64,000 nt of DNA from PLOWO2-12-38-17 sp963709355 (GTDB lineage: Bacteria > Planctomycetota > Brocadiia > Brocadiales > Brocadiaceae): positions 1-64,000 of the forward strand of contig CAVPVY010000005.1 in the NCBI GenBank assembly GCA_963709355.1. The letters are read 5' to 3'. Below are positions 10,207-20,966 of this stretch, in pieces. How positions within the stretch are numbered: the first letter of the stretch is position 1; each line of letters begins with the position of its first letter. The translations under genes were made by a program, and so were the position numbers. The notes beneath the pieces were generated by a model. That model saw only the letters and a program-made list of their open reading frames with translations. It made no database searches and had not been told where the DNA came from.

Positions 10207-13200
10207 TTAATTTTTATCTTCTTTATTTTGATTATCTTCTTGCTTGATAGTCTCATGCGTATTTTGGACAGGAAAAGGCTCAGTGGAACGTATGTGAATA
10301 TCCATTTGTGGGAAGGCAATTTCGATATTGTTCTTTCTGAAAATCTCGTCAATTGTAAAATTTAATTCACTCTGGGTAAACCAGCGTTTCCCGGGATCGT
10401 CTGCCCAAAAGTATAATTCAAAGATCAATGCACTATCGCCAAACTCGGCAAACCGCACGAATGGTTCCGGGTATGCTCTTACATTGGTATTCTGACGGGC
10501 AATTTCCAACAAGCATTTCTTTACAGAGTTTGTATCAGAACCATACGCTACACCTACCCTGACAAAACCCCGCATCTGTTTGTTTGGATGCGTCCAATTC
10601 GTTATCCTGCTCTCTATGAACTTCGAGTTGGGTACTGTAATAGTAATAGCATCCGGTGTTTGAATAGTAGTGCATCGTGCGCTGATTTTTTCAATTGTAC
10701 CCAACGTCCCGTCTTCCAGGGTAATTACATCTCCGACACGCATGGGACGCTCAAAAAGAAGGATGATCCCACTGATAAAATTACCGATGATATTCTGCAT
10801 TCCAAAGCCAATACCAATACCAAACGCACCTGCAAAGATCGCTAAACTTCGCAAAGGAATACCAGCCAGGTTGAGGCCTATAAGCGCCGCAATACCTATA
10901 ATGATATATCGTGTAAGGGTAGATAGTGTTTGTCTGAGCCCACGTTCCAAGCGGAGCTTATAGAATACCTTTTCATCCAGCAATGTCTTTATATACCGTG
11001 CAACAAAAAAGGACCCAAGCAACACAATCAATGCAAAAATAATCTTTAAGGGCGTCGTATACCTCCCTTCCTCAAAGATAAAACGGTACTTCAATCCATT
11101 GCCAATAATGCCCAATATTGTGCCAATCTGCCCAAAGGTTTTTTGTACCAAATAGGGTGCAGCGGGCGAGTCTATTGAGTCACGAAACGTCTTTATCCAT
11201 ACGCGAATAATAACTACTGCCGCAATAATAGAAACTACATAATTAAACGAAACACTGTATATTGCCGTAACTGTGTGAAATTTCTTTTCATCAGGAGTGC
11301 CTTTTTTGATATGTTCCCTTTTCAGGCGCATCTCTCTGACATAATTTAACCTATACACCAGGAACTTCCACACCCAGAATGCGATAAAGGCAATTACGAA
11401 ACTCTTAATACACGTTTTTAATAATACGTATGTTAATACAGGATATCCGAGGCTTCTTATCGCAAAAAGAAAGACAATGAAAGTAATAAAGACAGGGTAA
11501 ATTACCGTTATTATACGGTGAATAACCCTTCCTAATTGACTTTCTGCACTGGGCAGCAATTTAAATATGAGTGTCTTTTGTGTTGCAAGCCATAATAGAA
11601 GTATCAATGTCCCCACCCGGTAAATAAACCAGAGTAGTTCAATAACGTCACTCGTGTATCGAAATATAGTGAGTACAGAAATTATCGATAATAAAACGAA
11701 AGAAAATAACAGAATAACACTCAAAGACTTATAAAGATGCTTTGGCGATACATACGCAAGCGAGGTAAACAGTATTTTCTCTCCCTTTTCAGGGCTAAAA
11801 GCCTCAATAAGAAAACCTTTGAAAACTTTGTAAGTGGCAATATAGATGAGTACCTGTATAGTTGCCTTTACTACCGGAATTTTTAGGTCAAAGATTACTG
11901 CTACAAGTACGGCAAGAATAGTCAATAGTATGGCAAATATACTTTTTTGCAGGATTATGAAAAGACTGTAGAAAAGTCTTGTTTTGTAGTCAAAAGATGC
12001 CTCATACTCATAAAATTCAATTGCCTTTTTTGCGCAAAGACGTCGGATACGTCGTTTCGTAAAGTAACATCCAATGGCTAACAGTACTATTCCGCACAAT
12101 TTTATCCAGAATGTGAGGGTGTACTTATTTTGTGCTACATATGTTATAAAATCTTTTGTATGAAGTTGAACTGCATTGAACAAATCGTCTAATCGAATAT
12201 AGCTGCCTGTTATGTCTTTATATAAAACAATAAATGTCTTTGTAGAAAACGAACTCCTTATTCTTGTCCAGACATTAGCCGCCTTCATATTGTTCAACGT
12301 TTCTTTGGTCTTATCCAACAGGGCTAACGATTTTTTCATGATTTCCAGTCGTTCATACAATCTATCTAGTCTTGCAGATACGAGTCCGGCCTGCTCTTCC
12401 AGTGTCTTTGCTATCTGCCGTGCATATGCTGTTGCCTTTCCCGCCAGTTCTTTGTCTTCAAATGATGTTCCTTCCTTTTCAATCTTTGAAATTTCCTCAT
12501 AAGCTATAGACAGATTATCTGAAACCAGCTTTTCCTCCTGTTTTACAGAAGGAATGAGGCTTTCCAATGTCGTTATTGCCTCCGAAAAGCGTTTTATTTC
12601 TGAATCAACTTTTTTTAGCGATTCTTCAACATCTTTTAACGCCGCTCCTTTGTTTTTTAACTCTTCGACTTCTGCTTCTAACTTTCTATGTTCAGTAACG
12701 TCTTTATATCGTTGCGCGCCTATGGTAATAAGTTCGTCCTTCTTTTTTGCAATTAGTCCAAGCTGTTTTTGTACCTCTGCCTCCAGTTCCAGCACCCTCT
12801 TTTTCTCCGGGGAAGTAGTTACCATTTGTTTCTGCGCAATTTCCTCGGTTTTCCTGGCTGTTTCCTGTATGGTTTTTTCTGCTTCTGCCCTTGTAACCTC
12901 TGCTACTTTCTGCGTTACCTCTTCTGCCTTTTTTGCTGCTTCCAACTCAGCCTGTTTCTTTTTTAATTCTTCCGCCTGTAGCTTTTCTTCCAGACGTTTT
13001 GCCTTTTCGGCTAAAAGGGCTGCATTGAGTTCTGCGTTTTTAACTGTCTGTGCTGCTTCATCATAACGGATCTTTGCCGTTTCAAGTTTTTTCTCGAATA
13101 TTAAAACCCACTGCGTATTTACAGCCTTTTTCCACGCGACAATGCTCTTAACCTTTTCATGCGCCGCTTTCATAAGGGCATCTTCCTGGATTTTCGCCTT

Positions 13201-13917
13201 CAATGATTCTAAATCCTTTGCAAGCTCCTGATCCTTAGTGGATATTTGCACTTTAACATCTTCCAGCTCCTTGGTAAAATGCGAAACAAGTGTTTCCTTT
13301 TCCTTGAGACTTGCCTGTACTGCTGTAATGTACCCCTTTGCAAGATCTGCCTCCTTTTTAGTTGTGGAAAACTGGTCTGATGGCGTCACGCCAATTGTTT
13401 CCGCCAACTTTACCGCTGAACCAAGTAACATAACCCAATCGGCAAAAACCTTTGCATGATTTTGAAGGGCTGCAAGCTGCTCCTTATATGCCTGTATCTG
13501 CTCATTGTCCACATCTATCTTCTGTTTAACAACTTTAAGTTCTTTATCTAATAATTCTAAAAATTCAGGTTTTGCCTCTTTAGTCTGATAGATATTCTTG
13601 TCCCGTTGTAATCCCTCAAGATAAATAGTTGTCGTTTCAACGTCACCTTCCAGATCTGATATAACAGGCTCTATTTCTTCAATGTATTTGGCTAGTGTGG
13701 CATTTATTTCCTCGGCCTTTATTCTGGCATTCTCAACATCCGTCGTTTTTACCGTTATGCCTGTTTCTGTAATTTTTACTTCATCGGTTTTTTTCTCAAG
13801 GGTTTGAGCTTGAACTGCAGCACAGAGACCTACCAACATAAAGCAAATGCTCAGATACAATGAGGACAGAACGGCATGTTTCTCTTTCAGAACTATACAC
13901 TTCTCAAACATCTTCAA
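10207..13917 (-). CDS. Large MscK/KefA-like mechanosensitive channel with periplasmic coiled coil
   Basis: This 1236-residue membrane protein is predicted to release solutes during hypo-osmotic shock. A signal peptide (ending near AVQAQ, residue 38) leads into about 550 residues of charged, alanine/glutamate-rich coiled coil, presumably periplasmic. About ten hydrophobic helices follow, and then the MscS pore and beta domain at about residues 1030-1140, with AIFAGAFGIGIGFGMQNIIG and FERPMRVGDVITLEDGTLGT. This is the MscK/KefA architecture, slightly longer than E. coli MscK (1120). The start overlaps the treY stop by four bases (ATGA), so channel and trehalose enzyme are co-translated. That supports an osmoregulatory theme, since trehalose is both synthesised and vented. 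The frame is complete, in contrast to the small mscS relic at 3159. Confidence 0.88.
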   Translation of the reverse strand: MKMFEKCIVLKEKHAVLSSLYLSICFMLVGLCAAVQAQTLEKKTDEVKITETGITVKTTDVENARIKAEEINATLAKYIEEIEPVISDLEGDVETTTIYLEGLQRDKNIYQTKEAKPEFLELLDKELKVVKQKIDVDNEQIQAYKEQLAALQNHAKVFADWVMLLGSAVKLAETIGVTPSDQFSTTKKEADLAKGYITAVQASLKEKETLVSHFTKELEDVKVQISTKDQELAKDLESLKAKIQEDALMKAAHEKVKSIVAWKKAVNTQWVLIFEKKLETAKIRYDEAAQTVKNAELNAALLAEKAKRLEEKLQAEELKKKQAELEAAKKAEEVTQKVAEVTRAEAEKTIQETARKTEEIAQKQMVTTSPEKKRVLELEAEVQKQLGLIAKKKDELITIGAQRYKDVTEHRKLEAEVEELKNKGAALKDVEESLKKVDSEIKRFSEAITTLESLIPSVKQEEKLVSDNLSIAYEEISKIEKEGTSFEDKELAGKATAYARQIAKTLEEQAGLVSARLDRLYERLEIMKKSLALLDKTKETLNNMKAANVWTRIRSSFSTKTFIVLYKDITGSYIRLDDLFNAVQLHTKDFITYVAQNKYTLTFWIKLCGIVLLAIGCYFTKRRIRRLCAKKAIEFYEYEASFDYKTRLFYSLFIILQKSIFAILLTILAVLVAVIFDLKIPVVKATIQVLIYIATYKVFKGFLIEAFSPEKGEKILFTSLAYVSPKHLYKSLSVILLFSFVLLSIISVLTIFRYTSDVIELLWFIYRVGTLILLLWLATQKTLIFKLLPSAESQLGRVIHRIITVIYPVFITFIVFLFAIRSLGYPVLTYVLLKTCIKSFVIAFIAFWVWKFLVYRLNYVREMRLKREHIKKGTPDEKKFHTVTAIYSVSFNYVVSIIAAVVIIRVWIKTFRDSIDSPAAPYLVQKTFGQIGTILGIIGNGLKYRFIFEEGRYTTPLKIIFALIVLLGSFFVARYIKTLLDEKVFYKLRLERGLRQTLSTLTRYIIIGIAALIGLNLAGIPLRSLAIFAGAFGIGIGFGMQNIIGNFISGIILLFERPMRVGDVITLEDGTLGTIEKISARCTTIQTPDAITITVPNSKFIESRITNWTHPNKQMRGFVRVGVAYGSDTNSVKKCLLEIARQNTNVRAYPEPFVRFAEFGDSALIFELYFWADDPGKRWFTQSELNFTIDEIFRKNNIEIAFPQMDIHIRSTEPFPVQNTHETIKQEDNQNKEDKN

Positions 13918-16895
13918 ATAATCCCTTCCATTAAAGCCACAGGAAAATTAGTAAATATTTCTGCCAGATATAGGGCAGTTGTTTCGTTGTGCCTTACTGG
14001 TGTTATATTCTCTCCCGTAAAAATATTCCTGTATTTCATACCTGCTTCCTCAGACGGTATGACAATAACCGAGTCTTTCCATACCTCTTTGCCAAAAGGC
14101 AGACCTTCAGGTTGTTGTATAAGCTTTGTAAAAAATCTGGGCGCAACAACCAGCGCCACGGAATTCCCAAATTTCCTCACAAACGAGCAAATTGTATCGG
14201 CCCTCTCTCCCATTGCTGAAATGGGGGAATAATCTCCGCTTTGGAAGAGATCTCTGTTGGTTTTCCGGTAATTTAGGGCTTTATATATCAGGTAAAGCTT
14301 TATCTTCCCATTATCTTTATTGATAGTCAATTCCTTTGCAAGCTCTGATAGCGGCATTTCTTGCTCATTCTGTATCAGTTCCTTCAGCATCCTGGTTCTT
14401 ACGCTGTAATCTACAGGTCTGCGGTTGTCGGGGTCTACAAGACTGAAATCCCACAATTCAGTGCCCTGATAGAAATCAGGAACACCCGGAGAAGTTATCT
14501 TGAGCAGTGTTTGTGAGAGAGAGTTAAACATGCCGTAGTGAGATATTTTCTTTTGAAATGTTTGAAAATCTTTCAGGAATTTATTTCCACTGACGTTACT
14601 CAAAATAGTTTCGATAAAATTCATGAGAGTATCTTCATACATAGTGTTGGGGCTTATCCAGCTTGTATTAACCTTTGCCTCTCTTGTTGCCTTTACTATA
14701 TAATCCTTAATCCGTTTCTTAAACACGTCATATTCAGACCTGTCCATCGGTTCAACAGGCCATACGCCAATAAGGCTCTGATAAAGCAGATACTCTTCGT
14801 TGGCGCCTGGGATTTCCATGCCTTCACTAACGACTCTCTTTCTTTTATTAAGCCGTCTCCATCGTATCAGGTGCTCCCGCCACTCATCTGGTATTTCCGA
14901 AAGCACATTGATCCTTGCCCTTACATCTTCACTGCGTTTTGAATCATGCGTCGAGGTGGTGGTTAGGGCGTGGGGACAGGACTTGAACCTCTCTATATTT
15001 TGTCCATGAAAGGTCTCTATGGGTGTGCCGAATCTATCCGGACTTCCCCCTACGTCATTCAGGGAAAGAAATCGGTTATAAACATAAAAGGTTGTATCTT
15101 CGAGTCCTTTAGCCATGACAGGGCCGGTAATCTGCTGAAATCTCATAACAAAATCAAGCCATTCCTTCTTATCATCGTCTCCAAAATTTTCCGGATACTT
15201 GAGCAACAAGACATCCTTAAGAAAATCAAAGATTGATACGCTCATGGCAGGGTTCTTTTTCTTTGCCTTAGATACCGCCAATTCTATATACTTACGGTCA
15301 CGTTCGGTTACATCCAACGATTGTATATACGTTCTGTATACAGGGAAAAAGGCGATAACCTCTTTTATAACTACAGTAAGGCTGTTTAAGGTAAAATCCC
15401 TTGTATGCCTGTTTTTTTCAGATAATCGGTTCAGGAAGTGACCGAGAGTATTAACCTCACTGGACATCACCGTTTCCATAATGAGTATTTTCTTCTCATA
15501 AATAATATCTTGAAAGTTGATCTTTGATTTGATGAATCTGGTGTATATGTCGTCAAATGCCTTTACATTAACCGTCTCGATAAAAATACCATTTAAGGAG
15601 TTTAAATAGTCATATCCGGTAGTGCCATAAATTGGCCAGTCTTCAGGCGTCTTTTCCCCTTTGATGAGGATCTTTTCGCCAACTATATAAAAGGGTTTCA
15701 TTTGTGGATTAGACAATAAGCAGTCATCATACTGCTTCAATATTTCAGCCACTCTATCAGGATGATCTGCAACATTATTTAAAGTGCCTAGACCTTTATG
15801 GAGAAAGCAATTCCTTTGCAGTTTTTGAAAATATTCTGAGGGGTTGTACAAGCCATCGGGATGGTCAATCCTCAACCCTGTAACCGTGCCTTCTCTGATA
15901 AGTTTAAAAATCAATTTATGGGTTTCTATGAAAACAAGAGAATTTTCCATTCTGATTGCCGCAAGGTCATTAATATCAAAGAATCTCCGGTAATTAATTT
16001 CCTCGGTAGCCACACTCCATTGCGAGAGCCTGTAGATCTGCTGATTAAGGAGATTGTCAAGAAAGTTAAAGCTTTCGGACTTATCTTTTACACCATTAAA
16101 TATTTTCACATTTTCATCTACGAATATTTTAATTCCAAGATTTTCACTGTAGAGATTCCATAATCGTTTCTTTACGATTTCTTTCTCGCGGTATCGTTCT
16201 GCAATCTTTTCCGGATCCTTTTCAGTATATGAGGGTAAATGGTTTAATGCAGTTATAATACTCAAAAGCTCGTTAAGATGTGGGTCTTCTGGAGAGATAT
16301 TATTTTTTAACTCATGTATACGATGCTGTAGTATATCTATATATGTCTTTGGTCTTATAGGAAATTTATGCTGATAGTAATAAAGAAAGAAATCACCGTT
16401 TTCAAAGACAAGTTGCAATTCCTGCCTTTCAAGAACAATTCCATACTGATCACCTAAAGTAGGGATAAGTACTTTATTTTTCAGTTCTATTTTTACCGGT
16501 TCCCAATCAATGTCAAAAAAATTTGCATAGGGAGAACTCAGACCGTTTTCCAGAACATCCATCCACCATGTATTTTCTTTGCTGGTAATACACATATGGT
16601 TTGGGACGATGTCAAGGATCTGTCCCATTTGATATTTCCCCAGTTCCTGTACCATTTCATGGTATTCTTCTTCCTGCCCGATTTCGGGATTCAAGGTATT
16701 GTGGTCAACAATATCGTAGCCATGAAGGCTGCCGTCTTTTGCCTTAAAATAGGGGGAGGTGTATATATCACTAATACCGAGGCCGTTGAGGTAAAAAATA
16801 AGCATTTTGGCATCTGAGAATCTAAACTTATGATTCAATTGCAGCCTGTACGTTGAAACTGGTATACGGGGATCAGAAAGTGTTTCTGTAGACAT
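13914..16895 (-). CDS. treY: Malto-oligosyltrehalose synthase
   Basis: TreY (GH13_26) rearranges the reducing-end alpha-1,4 bond of malto-oligosaccharides into the alpha,alpha-1,1 bond of trehalose. The family N-terminus STYRLQLNHKFRFSDAKMLI is present, as is GYDIVDHNTLNPEIG. The catalytic regions appear as TGLRIDHPDGLYNP (nucleophile Asp, about residue 340), IVGEKILIKGE (acid/base Glu, about 405) and TTSTHDSKRSEDVRARI (about 650). The length of about 990 residues is at the long end for TreY. I prefer the start at 16895, preceded by AAGGTGAG at proper spacing. An in-frame ATG also exists at 16925. It is one of a trehalose pair with TreZ (28277-30108), which releases the sugar. The stop overlaps the start of the MscK-like gene. 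Confidence 0.93.
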   Translation of the reverse strand: MSTETLSDPRIPVSTYRLQLNHKFRFSDAKMLIFYLNGLGISDIYTSPYFKAKDGSLHGYDIVDHNTLNPEIGQEEEYHEMVQELGKYQMGQILDIVPNHMCITSKENTWWMDVLENGLSSPYANFFDIDWEPVKIELKNKVLIPTLGDQYGIVLERQELQLVFENGDFFLYYYQHKFPIRPKTYIDILQHRIHELKNNISPEDPHLNELLSIITALNHLPSYTEKDPEKIAERYREKEIVKKRLWNLYSENLGIKIFVDENVKIFNGVKDKSESFNFLDNLLNQQIYRLSQWSVATEEINYRRFFDINDLAAIRMENSLVFIETHKLIFKLIREGTVTGLRIDHPDGLYNPSEYFQKLQRNCFLHKGLGTLNNVADHPDRVAEILKQYDDCLLSNPQMKPFYIVGEKILIKGEKTPEDWPIYGTTGYDYLNSLNGIFIETVNVKAFDDIYTRFIKSKINFQDIIYEKKILIMETVMSSEVNTLGHFLNRLSEKNRHTRDFTLNSLTVVIKEVIAFFPVYRTYIQSLDVTERDRKYIELAVSKAKKKNPAMSVSIFDFLKDVLLLKYPENFGDDDKKEWLDFVMRFQQITGPVMAKGLEDTTFYVYNRFLSLNDVGGSPDRFGTPIETFHGQNIERFKSCPHALTTTSTHDSKRSEDVRARINVLSEIPDEWREHLIRWRRLNKRKRVVSEGMEIPGANEEYLLYQSLIGVWPVEPMDRSEYDVFKKRIKDYIVKATREAKVNTSWISPNTMYEDTLMNFIETILSNVSGNKFLKDFQTFQKKISHYGMFNSLSQTLLKITSPGVPDFYQGTELWDFSLVDPDNRRPVDYSVRTRMLKELIQNEQEMPLSELAKELTINKDNGKIKLYLIYKALNYRKTNRDLFQSGDYSPISAMGERADTICSFVRKFGNSVALVVAPRFFTKLIQQPEGLPFGKEVWKDSVIVIPSEEAGMKYRNIFTGENITPVRHNETTALYLAEIFTNFPVALMEGII

Positions 16896-16993
16896 TTTAT
16901 TGCTCACCTTATTGATTGATTGCATTCCGCAAGATTTTTAGAAGCACCTTTGTCGGTTGTTATTAAAAGCAAATTGTTACAAAATTATTATTT

Positions 16994-18496
16994 TTATGCT
17001 CTGCCATAAATTACAGTTATCTTCGTTAGCTCTCGTATAAGTTCGGACGTAATTTGTTCTGGCAAAAGTCTCCATTCCCAATTATTTTCTGAAGTCGAAG
17101 GGAAGTTCATTCTCGATTCTTCCCCTAGGCCAAGAATATCCTGCAATGGTATGACAACCATGTTTGCAACGGACATCATAGCAAGTCTGATAAGGTGACT
17201 GTGGATATTGTCTTCTGTGACGTCTCCTCCCAGGTATTTTTGAATTCTGTCTCTGTCTTCATGGCTTATTTCCTTTTTATACCAGCCCTTCGTTGTATTA
17301 TTATCATGTGTTCCAGTATAGACAACACAAGATGTTGTGTAATAGTGAGGGATAAATGGACTTGTTGGTAAATCTTTTCCAAATGCGTATTGGAGTACTT
17401 TCATTCCAGGAACTTCAAATATGCTCATAATCTCCCTTACCTCCGGCGTTATTTCTTCTCCAAGGTCTTCCGCAATAATGGGTAGGCTTGGGAAGTGTCT
17501 ATACAATATATTAAAAAAATCTTTAACGGGGGTATTTACCCATCTCCCACTCACTGCCGTCTTTTCACCTGCAGGAACTTCCCAGTACGAAACAAAGCCC
17601 CTGAAGTGATCGAGCCGGACAATATCAAAGAGTTTAAGGTTGAATTCTATACGTCTCAGCCACCATGAGTAACCAGTTTCTTTAAGAACATCCCAGTTAT
17701 AAACAGGATTCCCCCACAGTTGCCCCGTTGCACTGAAATAATCCGGAGGGACTCCGGCAACAAACATGGGTTTTTTTGCATCATCTAACTTAAAAATTTC
17801 GGGCTTAGCCCAGACATCAGCGCTATCGTATGTTACATAAATAGGAATATCGCCCATTATTTGTATATTTTTTGAGTTGCTGTATTTTTTAAGTAAAAAC
17901 CACTGCTTAAAAAATAGATGCTGGAAAAACTTTTCCAACAATATCATATCTTTCAATTTTTCTTTCCAAAATCTTACTGCGTCAATTTCCCTGCGTTTTA
18001 TATCATCAGGCCAATTACTCCAAATAGCCCCCTGAAAATGGTCCTTCAGGGTAACGAACAGGGTGTAATCATCGAGCCAGTAAGCATTTTCACAGCAAAA
18101 CCTTTTAAATTCAGAATCCTCTTCCAGTTTACCCTGAATATTACCGAAGGCTAAACGAAGGATATTCGCTTTATAAGCAGTAACAGCTTTGTAATCAACT
18201 CTATCGTCACGAAAAGTTGGAGGATCTTTTATATCAGCTTTTGAAAGAATGCCATCTTGCACAAGAAGACCAAGGCTTATCATAATATGATTTCCGGCAA
18301 AAGCCGAATAACTACTATAAGGACTATTCCCGTATACAGAGCAAGTTGGATTTAAAGGCAAGATTTGCCATAAACATTGCCTGGTTTCTGCTAGAAAATC
18401 TACAAATTTATAAGCTGCCTCCCCAAAATCTCCTATACCATAAGGTGATGGCAGAGAAGTAATGTGAAGTAGAATACCACACCTTCTTAGATTCAT
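16994..18496 (-). CDS. malQ: 4-alpha-glucanotransferase (amylomaltase)
   Basis: MalQ (GH77) disproportionates malto-oligosaccharides left after phosphorolysis or TreY/TreZ action. The roughly 500-residue protein shows RRCGILLHITSLPSPYGIGD at the N-terminus and PLNPTCSVYGNSPYSSYSAF. The three acid regions are DIVRLDHFRGFVSYWEVPAG (nucleophile, about residue 290), IIAEDLGEEITPEVREIM (acid/base, about 340) and YTGTHDNNTTKGWYKKE (about 390). The frame is open further upstream to 18613. The ATG at 18496 is chosen because it carries a clear ribosome site (AAGGGGAA), gives the family N-terminus, and avoids a long overlap with the GH57 gene. It lies 28 bases downstream of the GH57 gene. Confidence 0.92.
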   Translation of the reverse strand: MNLRRCGILLHITSLPSPYGIGDFGEAAYKFVDFLAETRQCLWQILPLNPTCSVYGNSPYSSYSAFAGNHIMISLGLLVQDGILSKADIKDPPTFRDDRVDYKAVTAYKANILRLAFGNIQGKLEEDSEFKRFCCENAYWLDDYTLFVTLKDHFQGAIWSNWPDDIKRREIDAVRFWKEKLKDMILLEKFFQHLFFKQWFLLKKYSNSKNIQIMGDIPIYVTYDSADVWAKPEIFKLDDAKKPMFVAGVPPDYFSATGQLWGNPVYNWDVLKETGYSWWLRRIEFNLKLFDIVRLDHFRGFVSYWEVPAGEKTAVSGRWVNTPVKDFFNILYRHFPSLPIIAEDLGEEITPEVREIMSIFEVPGMKVLQYAFGKDLPTSPFIPHYYTTSCVVYTGTHDNNTTKGWYKKEISHEDRDRIQKYLGGDVTEDNIHSHLIRLAMMSVANMVVIPLQDILGLGEESRMNFPSTSENNWEWRLLPEQITSELIRELTKITVIYGRA

Positions 18497-18524
18497 TTCT
18501 ATTCCCCTTTTGAAAATAATAACC

Positions 18525-20966
18525 CTAAGTTTCAGGCAGCACTGCTGCTGTATTAAAAAACAAGTCCTGCCCAATCTGCCTGAAAACTTCGGTCCATCGG
18601 GCCGCATTTTCATCGCCAGCTTTCGCCTTCGACAGGAATTCCATATAAGCTGTTTTTGCCATCTTGTAATAGATATTTTGCATATACCAGAAATTCATCT
18701 CTATGGGAAGTGATTGTAGAAGCTTTATCAGTGCCTGGATCTCGACAAGTGAAGAGAAATTGGAAGGGTCTTTATATATTTTATCCATAATTTCCTCTAC
18801 CCTTTTGCGGGTTAAAAATTCTGTCTCTTTAGAATCCAACGGTACGTTCCATTTTTTAATATCATTACTTATTTGATGTATTCTCTTTACATCAATATTT
18901 TCTAAAAATGCCTTTTGAATATCAGAATTAAATGTAAACTCTGCTGCAATAAGGAATCCCTTCGGTAGGGGCATTCCTAATTCTTTTAAAAAGCCCATTA
19001 AAAGACGGTTATCCTCGTATATATGGCGATAAGTTAATTCGAAATCTTGCATAGTTATATCAATGATTTCATGCAAAATCTTGCGTTGTTCATCCTTAAA
19101 AAGATTTCTCAGTGAGTAGTTATGCATACCAAAATTCTTATCCATAAGCCTTATTATTTCAGCAAAGGAACCCTTTTCAAATGTCGTTATTATCTCATCC
19201 TTCATGGATTGATATGCCTCATCCCCTTGAAAATTACGAACGCCGCCGTTAAAATCATGGTTGCCAAGATAGAGAACGCCAAAACTAATATATTCTGTTC
19301 CTCTTGTTATCTTTGACGTGATGCAAATACGACCTACGGCAAGTTTTGCTCTTCCCGCAAGCAATTTCTGGTAGTCTTGTTTAGCAACCACATAGGAGTA
19401 AATTTCAGTTGTTTCGGGGTAGTCTTCAAAGAGTGAACTGACGGCATAGTGCACACCAACCTTCTTGAGATCTATCATAGACGGTTTGACGAACTGCCCA
19501 TATATATGGGCACCGTCTTTCTGTTCGGGCAAATTACTTTGTACCCGAGAGAGTTTTTCCAAAAAGGCATTCTCGATATTTTCATTAAATACCTTTTCCG
19601 ACAGTTGAATTACCCTTCCTGCGTACTGAATAATTTGTACCGTTTCTATGCCTGAAAGCTCATCAAAAAACCATCCGCAGCTGGTATACATAAGCATGGC
19701 ATGCCTTTGAATTTCGAGCAGTTTGAAGATTAATACTTTTTCATTCTCATTGAGATTTTTTGCCTGATGTTCTTCGAAAAAATTGTTTCTATTTTCATCA
19801 GAGCGATTCAGAATTACACGTATATATTCATCTCTTGCTTTCCATGGGTCTTTCAGATATTCTTTTGCCTTTTGCTCATATTTGATAATCATCTGGTCTC
19901 TTAGCCAGTCTAGCACTTCACGCAAAGGTGATCTCCAGTTTTGATTCCACTCAGGGTGCCCGCCAGAATTACATCCACAATTGCTTTTCCATCGTTCTAT
20001 GCCATGCATACAACTCCAGGATGAATTATCAAGTATTTCAACTTCATGCAACGGTGGATGTTTTTCCAGATATTCGCCATAATTTGTTAGTCGTGCAAGT
20101 CCCTGGGACTCTATATAATTAAGAGCAAAGGCAAGGGACATATCTCCAAATCGACTATGATGCCCATATGACTCCCCGTCGGTAGCAATATGGAGAATCT
20201 GAGACCATTCCCTTATGTCAGAAAAACCACTTAACAGACGATTTGCAAAATCTTCTCCCCGATGCAGTAATTTTTCAAATGCTACTGCCTGGGATATAGG
20301 TCCGTCGTAAAAAAAGATGTTTATTGTTCTGCCAGATGGCAACTTGAATAAATAAGCCCTTGTGGGATCAATTCGTCCTCCACTTACATCTTTCCACTTT
20401 TTTGCGCCAGCCTTCCTTACCCTGAACGCCTGATGCGGGGAAAGGATGGTAAATTTTATGCCATGCTCTGCCAGGATATCCAGTGTCTCTCTGTCAACTG
20501 CCGTTTCTGAAAGCCACATACCTTCGGGAAAACGTTTAAACCTGTACTCAAAGTCTCTTATGCCCCATAGTATTTGAGTGTGTTTGTCACGGGTATTGGC
20601 CAGCGGCATTATCATGTGATTATATACCTGCGCAATTGCGCTGCCATGACCCGATCTCCATCCAATACTTAGCCTGTCGGCATCAAGTATGGCCTGATAT
20701 ACGTCAGGTGTGTATTTTTCCATCCACGAAAGAAGTGTAGGTCCGAAGTTAAAACTCATTCTTGCATAATTGCTGACTATATCCACAATGCGATTTTCCC
20801 CATCCAGAATTCTGGATGCTGCATTGTGAGCATAACATTCAGCAGTAATTCTTTCGTTCCAATCATGGTATGGATGTGCAGAATCCTGTAACTCTATGGC
20901 CTCAAGCCATGGGTTTTCCCTCGGTGGCTGATAAAAATGTCCATGTATGCAGATATATCTATCCAT
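18525..20966 (-). CDS. GH57-family glycoside hydrolase with DUF3536-like C-terminus
   Basis: This is an 813-residue cytoplasmic glycoside hydrolase of family GH57. The family's first signature is at residues 6-20 (CIHGHFYQPPRENPWLEAIE). GMWLSETAVDRETLDILAEH (about residue 150) matches the second and third GH57 regions. LHIATDGESYGHHSRFGD (about 245-262) carries an aspartate and histidines typical of the fourth. The remainder fits the DUF3536 extension often found in this subfamily. GH57 enzymes act on alpha-glucans as amylases, amylopullulanases, 4-alpha-glucanotransferases or branching enzymes. The exact activity here cannot be read from sequence, though the position between glgB and malQ makes glycogen processing likely. 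Its ATG overlaps the glgB stop codon by one base. Confidence 0.85.
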   Translation of the reverse strand: MDRYICIHGHFYQPPRENPWLEAIELQDSAHPYHDWNERITAECYAHNAASRILDGENRIVDIVSNYARMSFNFGPTLLSWMEKYTPDVYQAILDADRLSIGWRSGHGSAIAQVYNHMIMPLANTRDKHTQILWGIRDFEYRFKRFPEGMWLSETAVDRETLDILAEHGIKFTILSPHQAFRVRKAGAKKWKDVSGGRIDPTRAYLFKLPSGRTINIFFYDGPISQAVAFEKLLHRGEDFANRLLSGFSDIREWSQILHIATDGESYGHHSRFGDMSLAFALNYIESQGLARLTNYGEYLEKHPPLHEVEILDNSSWSCMHGIERWKSNCGCNSGGHPEWNQNWRSPLREVLDWLRDQMIIKYEQKAKEYLKDPWKARDEYIRVILNRSDENRNNFFEEHQAKNLNENEKVLIFKLLEIQRHAMLMYTSCGWFFDELSGIETVQIIQYAGRVIQLSEKVFNENIENAFLEKLSRVQSNLPEQKDGAHIYGQFVKPSMIDLKKVGVHYAVSSLFEDYPETTEIYSYVVAKQDYQKLLAGRAKLAVGRICITSKITRGTEYISFGVLYLGNHDFNGGVRNFQGDEAYQSMKDEIITTFEKGSFAEIIRLMDKNFGMHNYSLRNLFKDEQRKILHEIIDITMQDFELTYRHIYEDNRLLMGFLKELGMPLPKGFLIAAEFTFNSDIQKAFLENIDVKRIHQISNDIKKWNVPLDSKETEFLTRKRVEEIMDKIYKDPSNFSSLVEIQALIKLLQSLPIEMNFWYMQNIYYKMAKTAYMEFLSKAKAGDENAARWTEVFRQIGQDLFFNTAAVLPET

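Noticed and set aside
12212..13066. Plus-strand open frames rich in serine and phenylalanine opposite the MscK-like gene
   Set aside because: They are antisense shadows of the alanine/glutamate/lysine-rich coiled coil on the minus strand; no start signals or recognisable domains.
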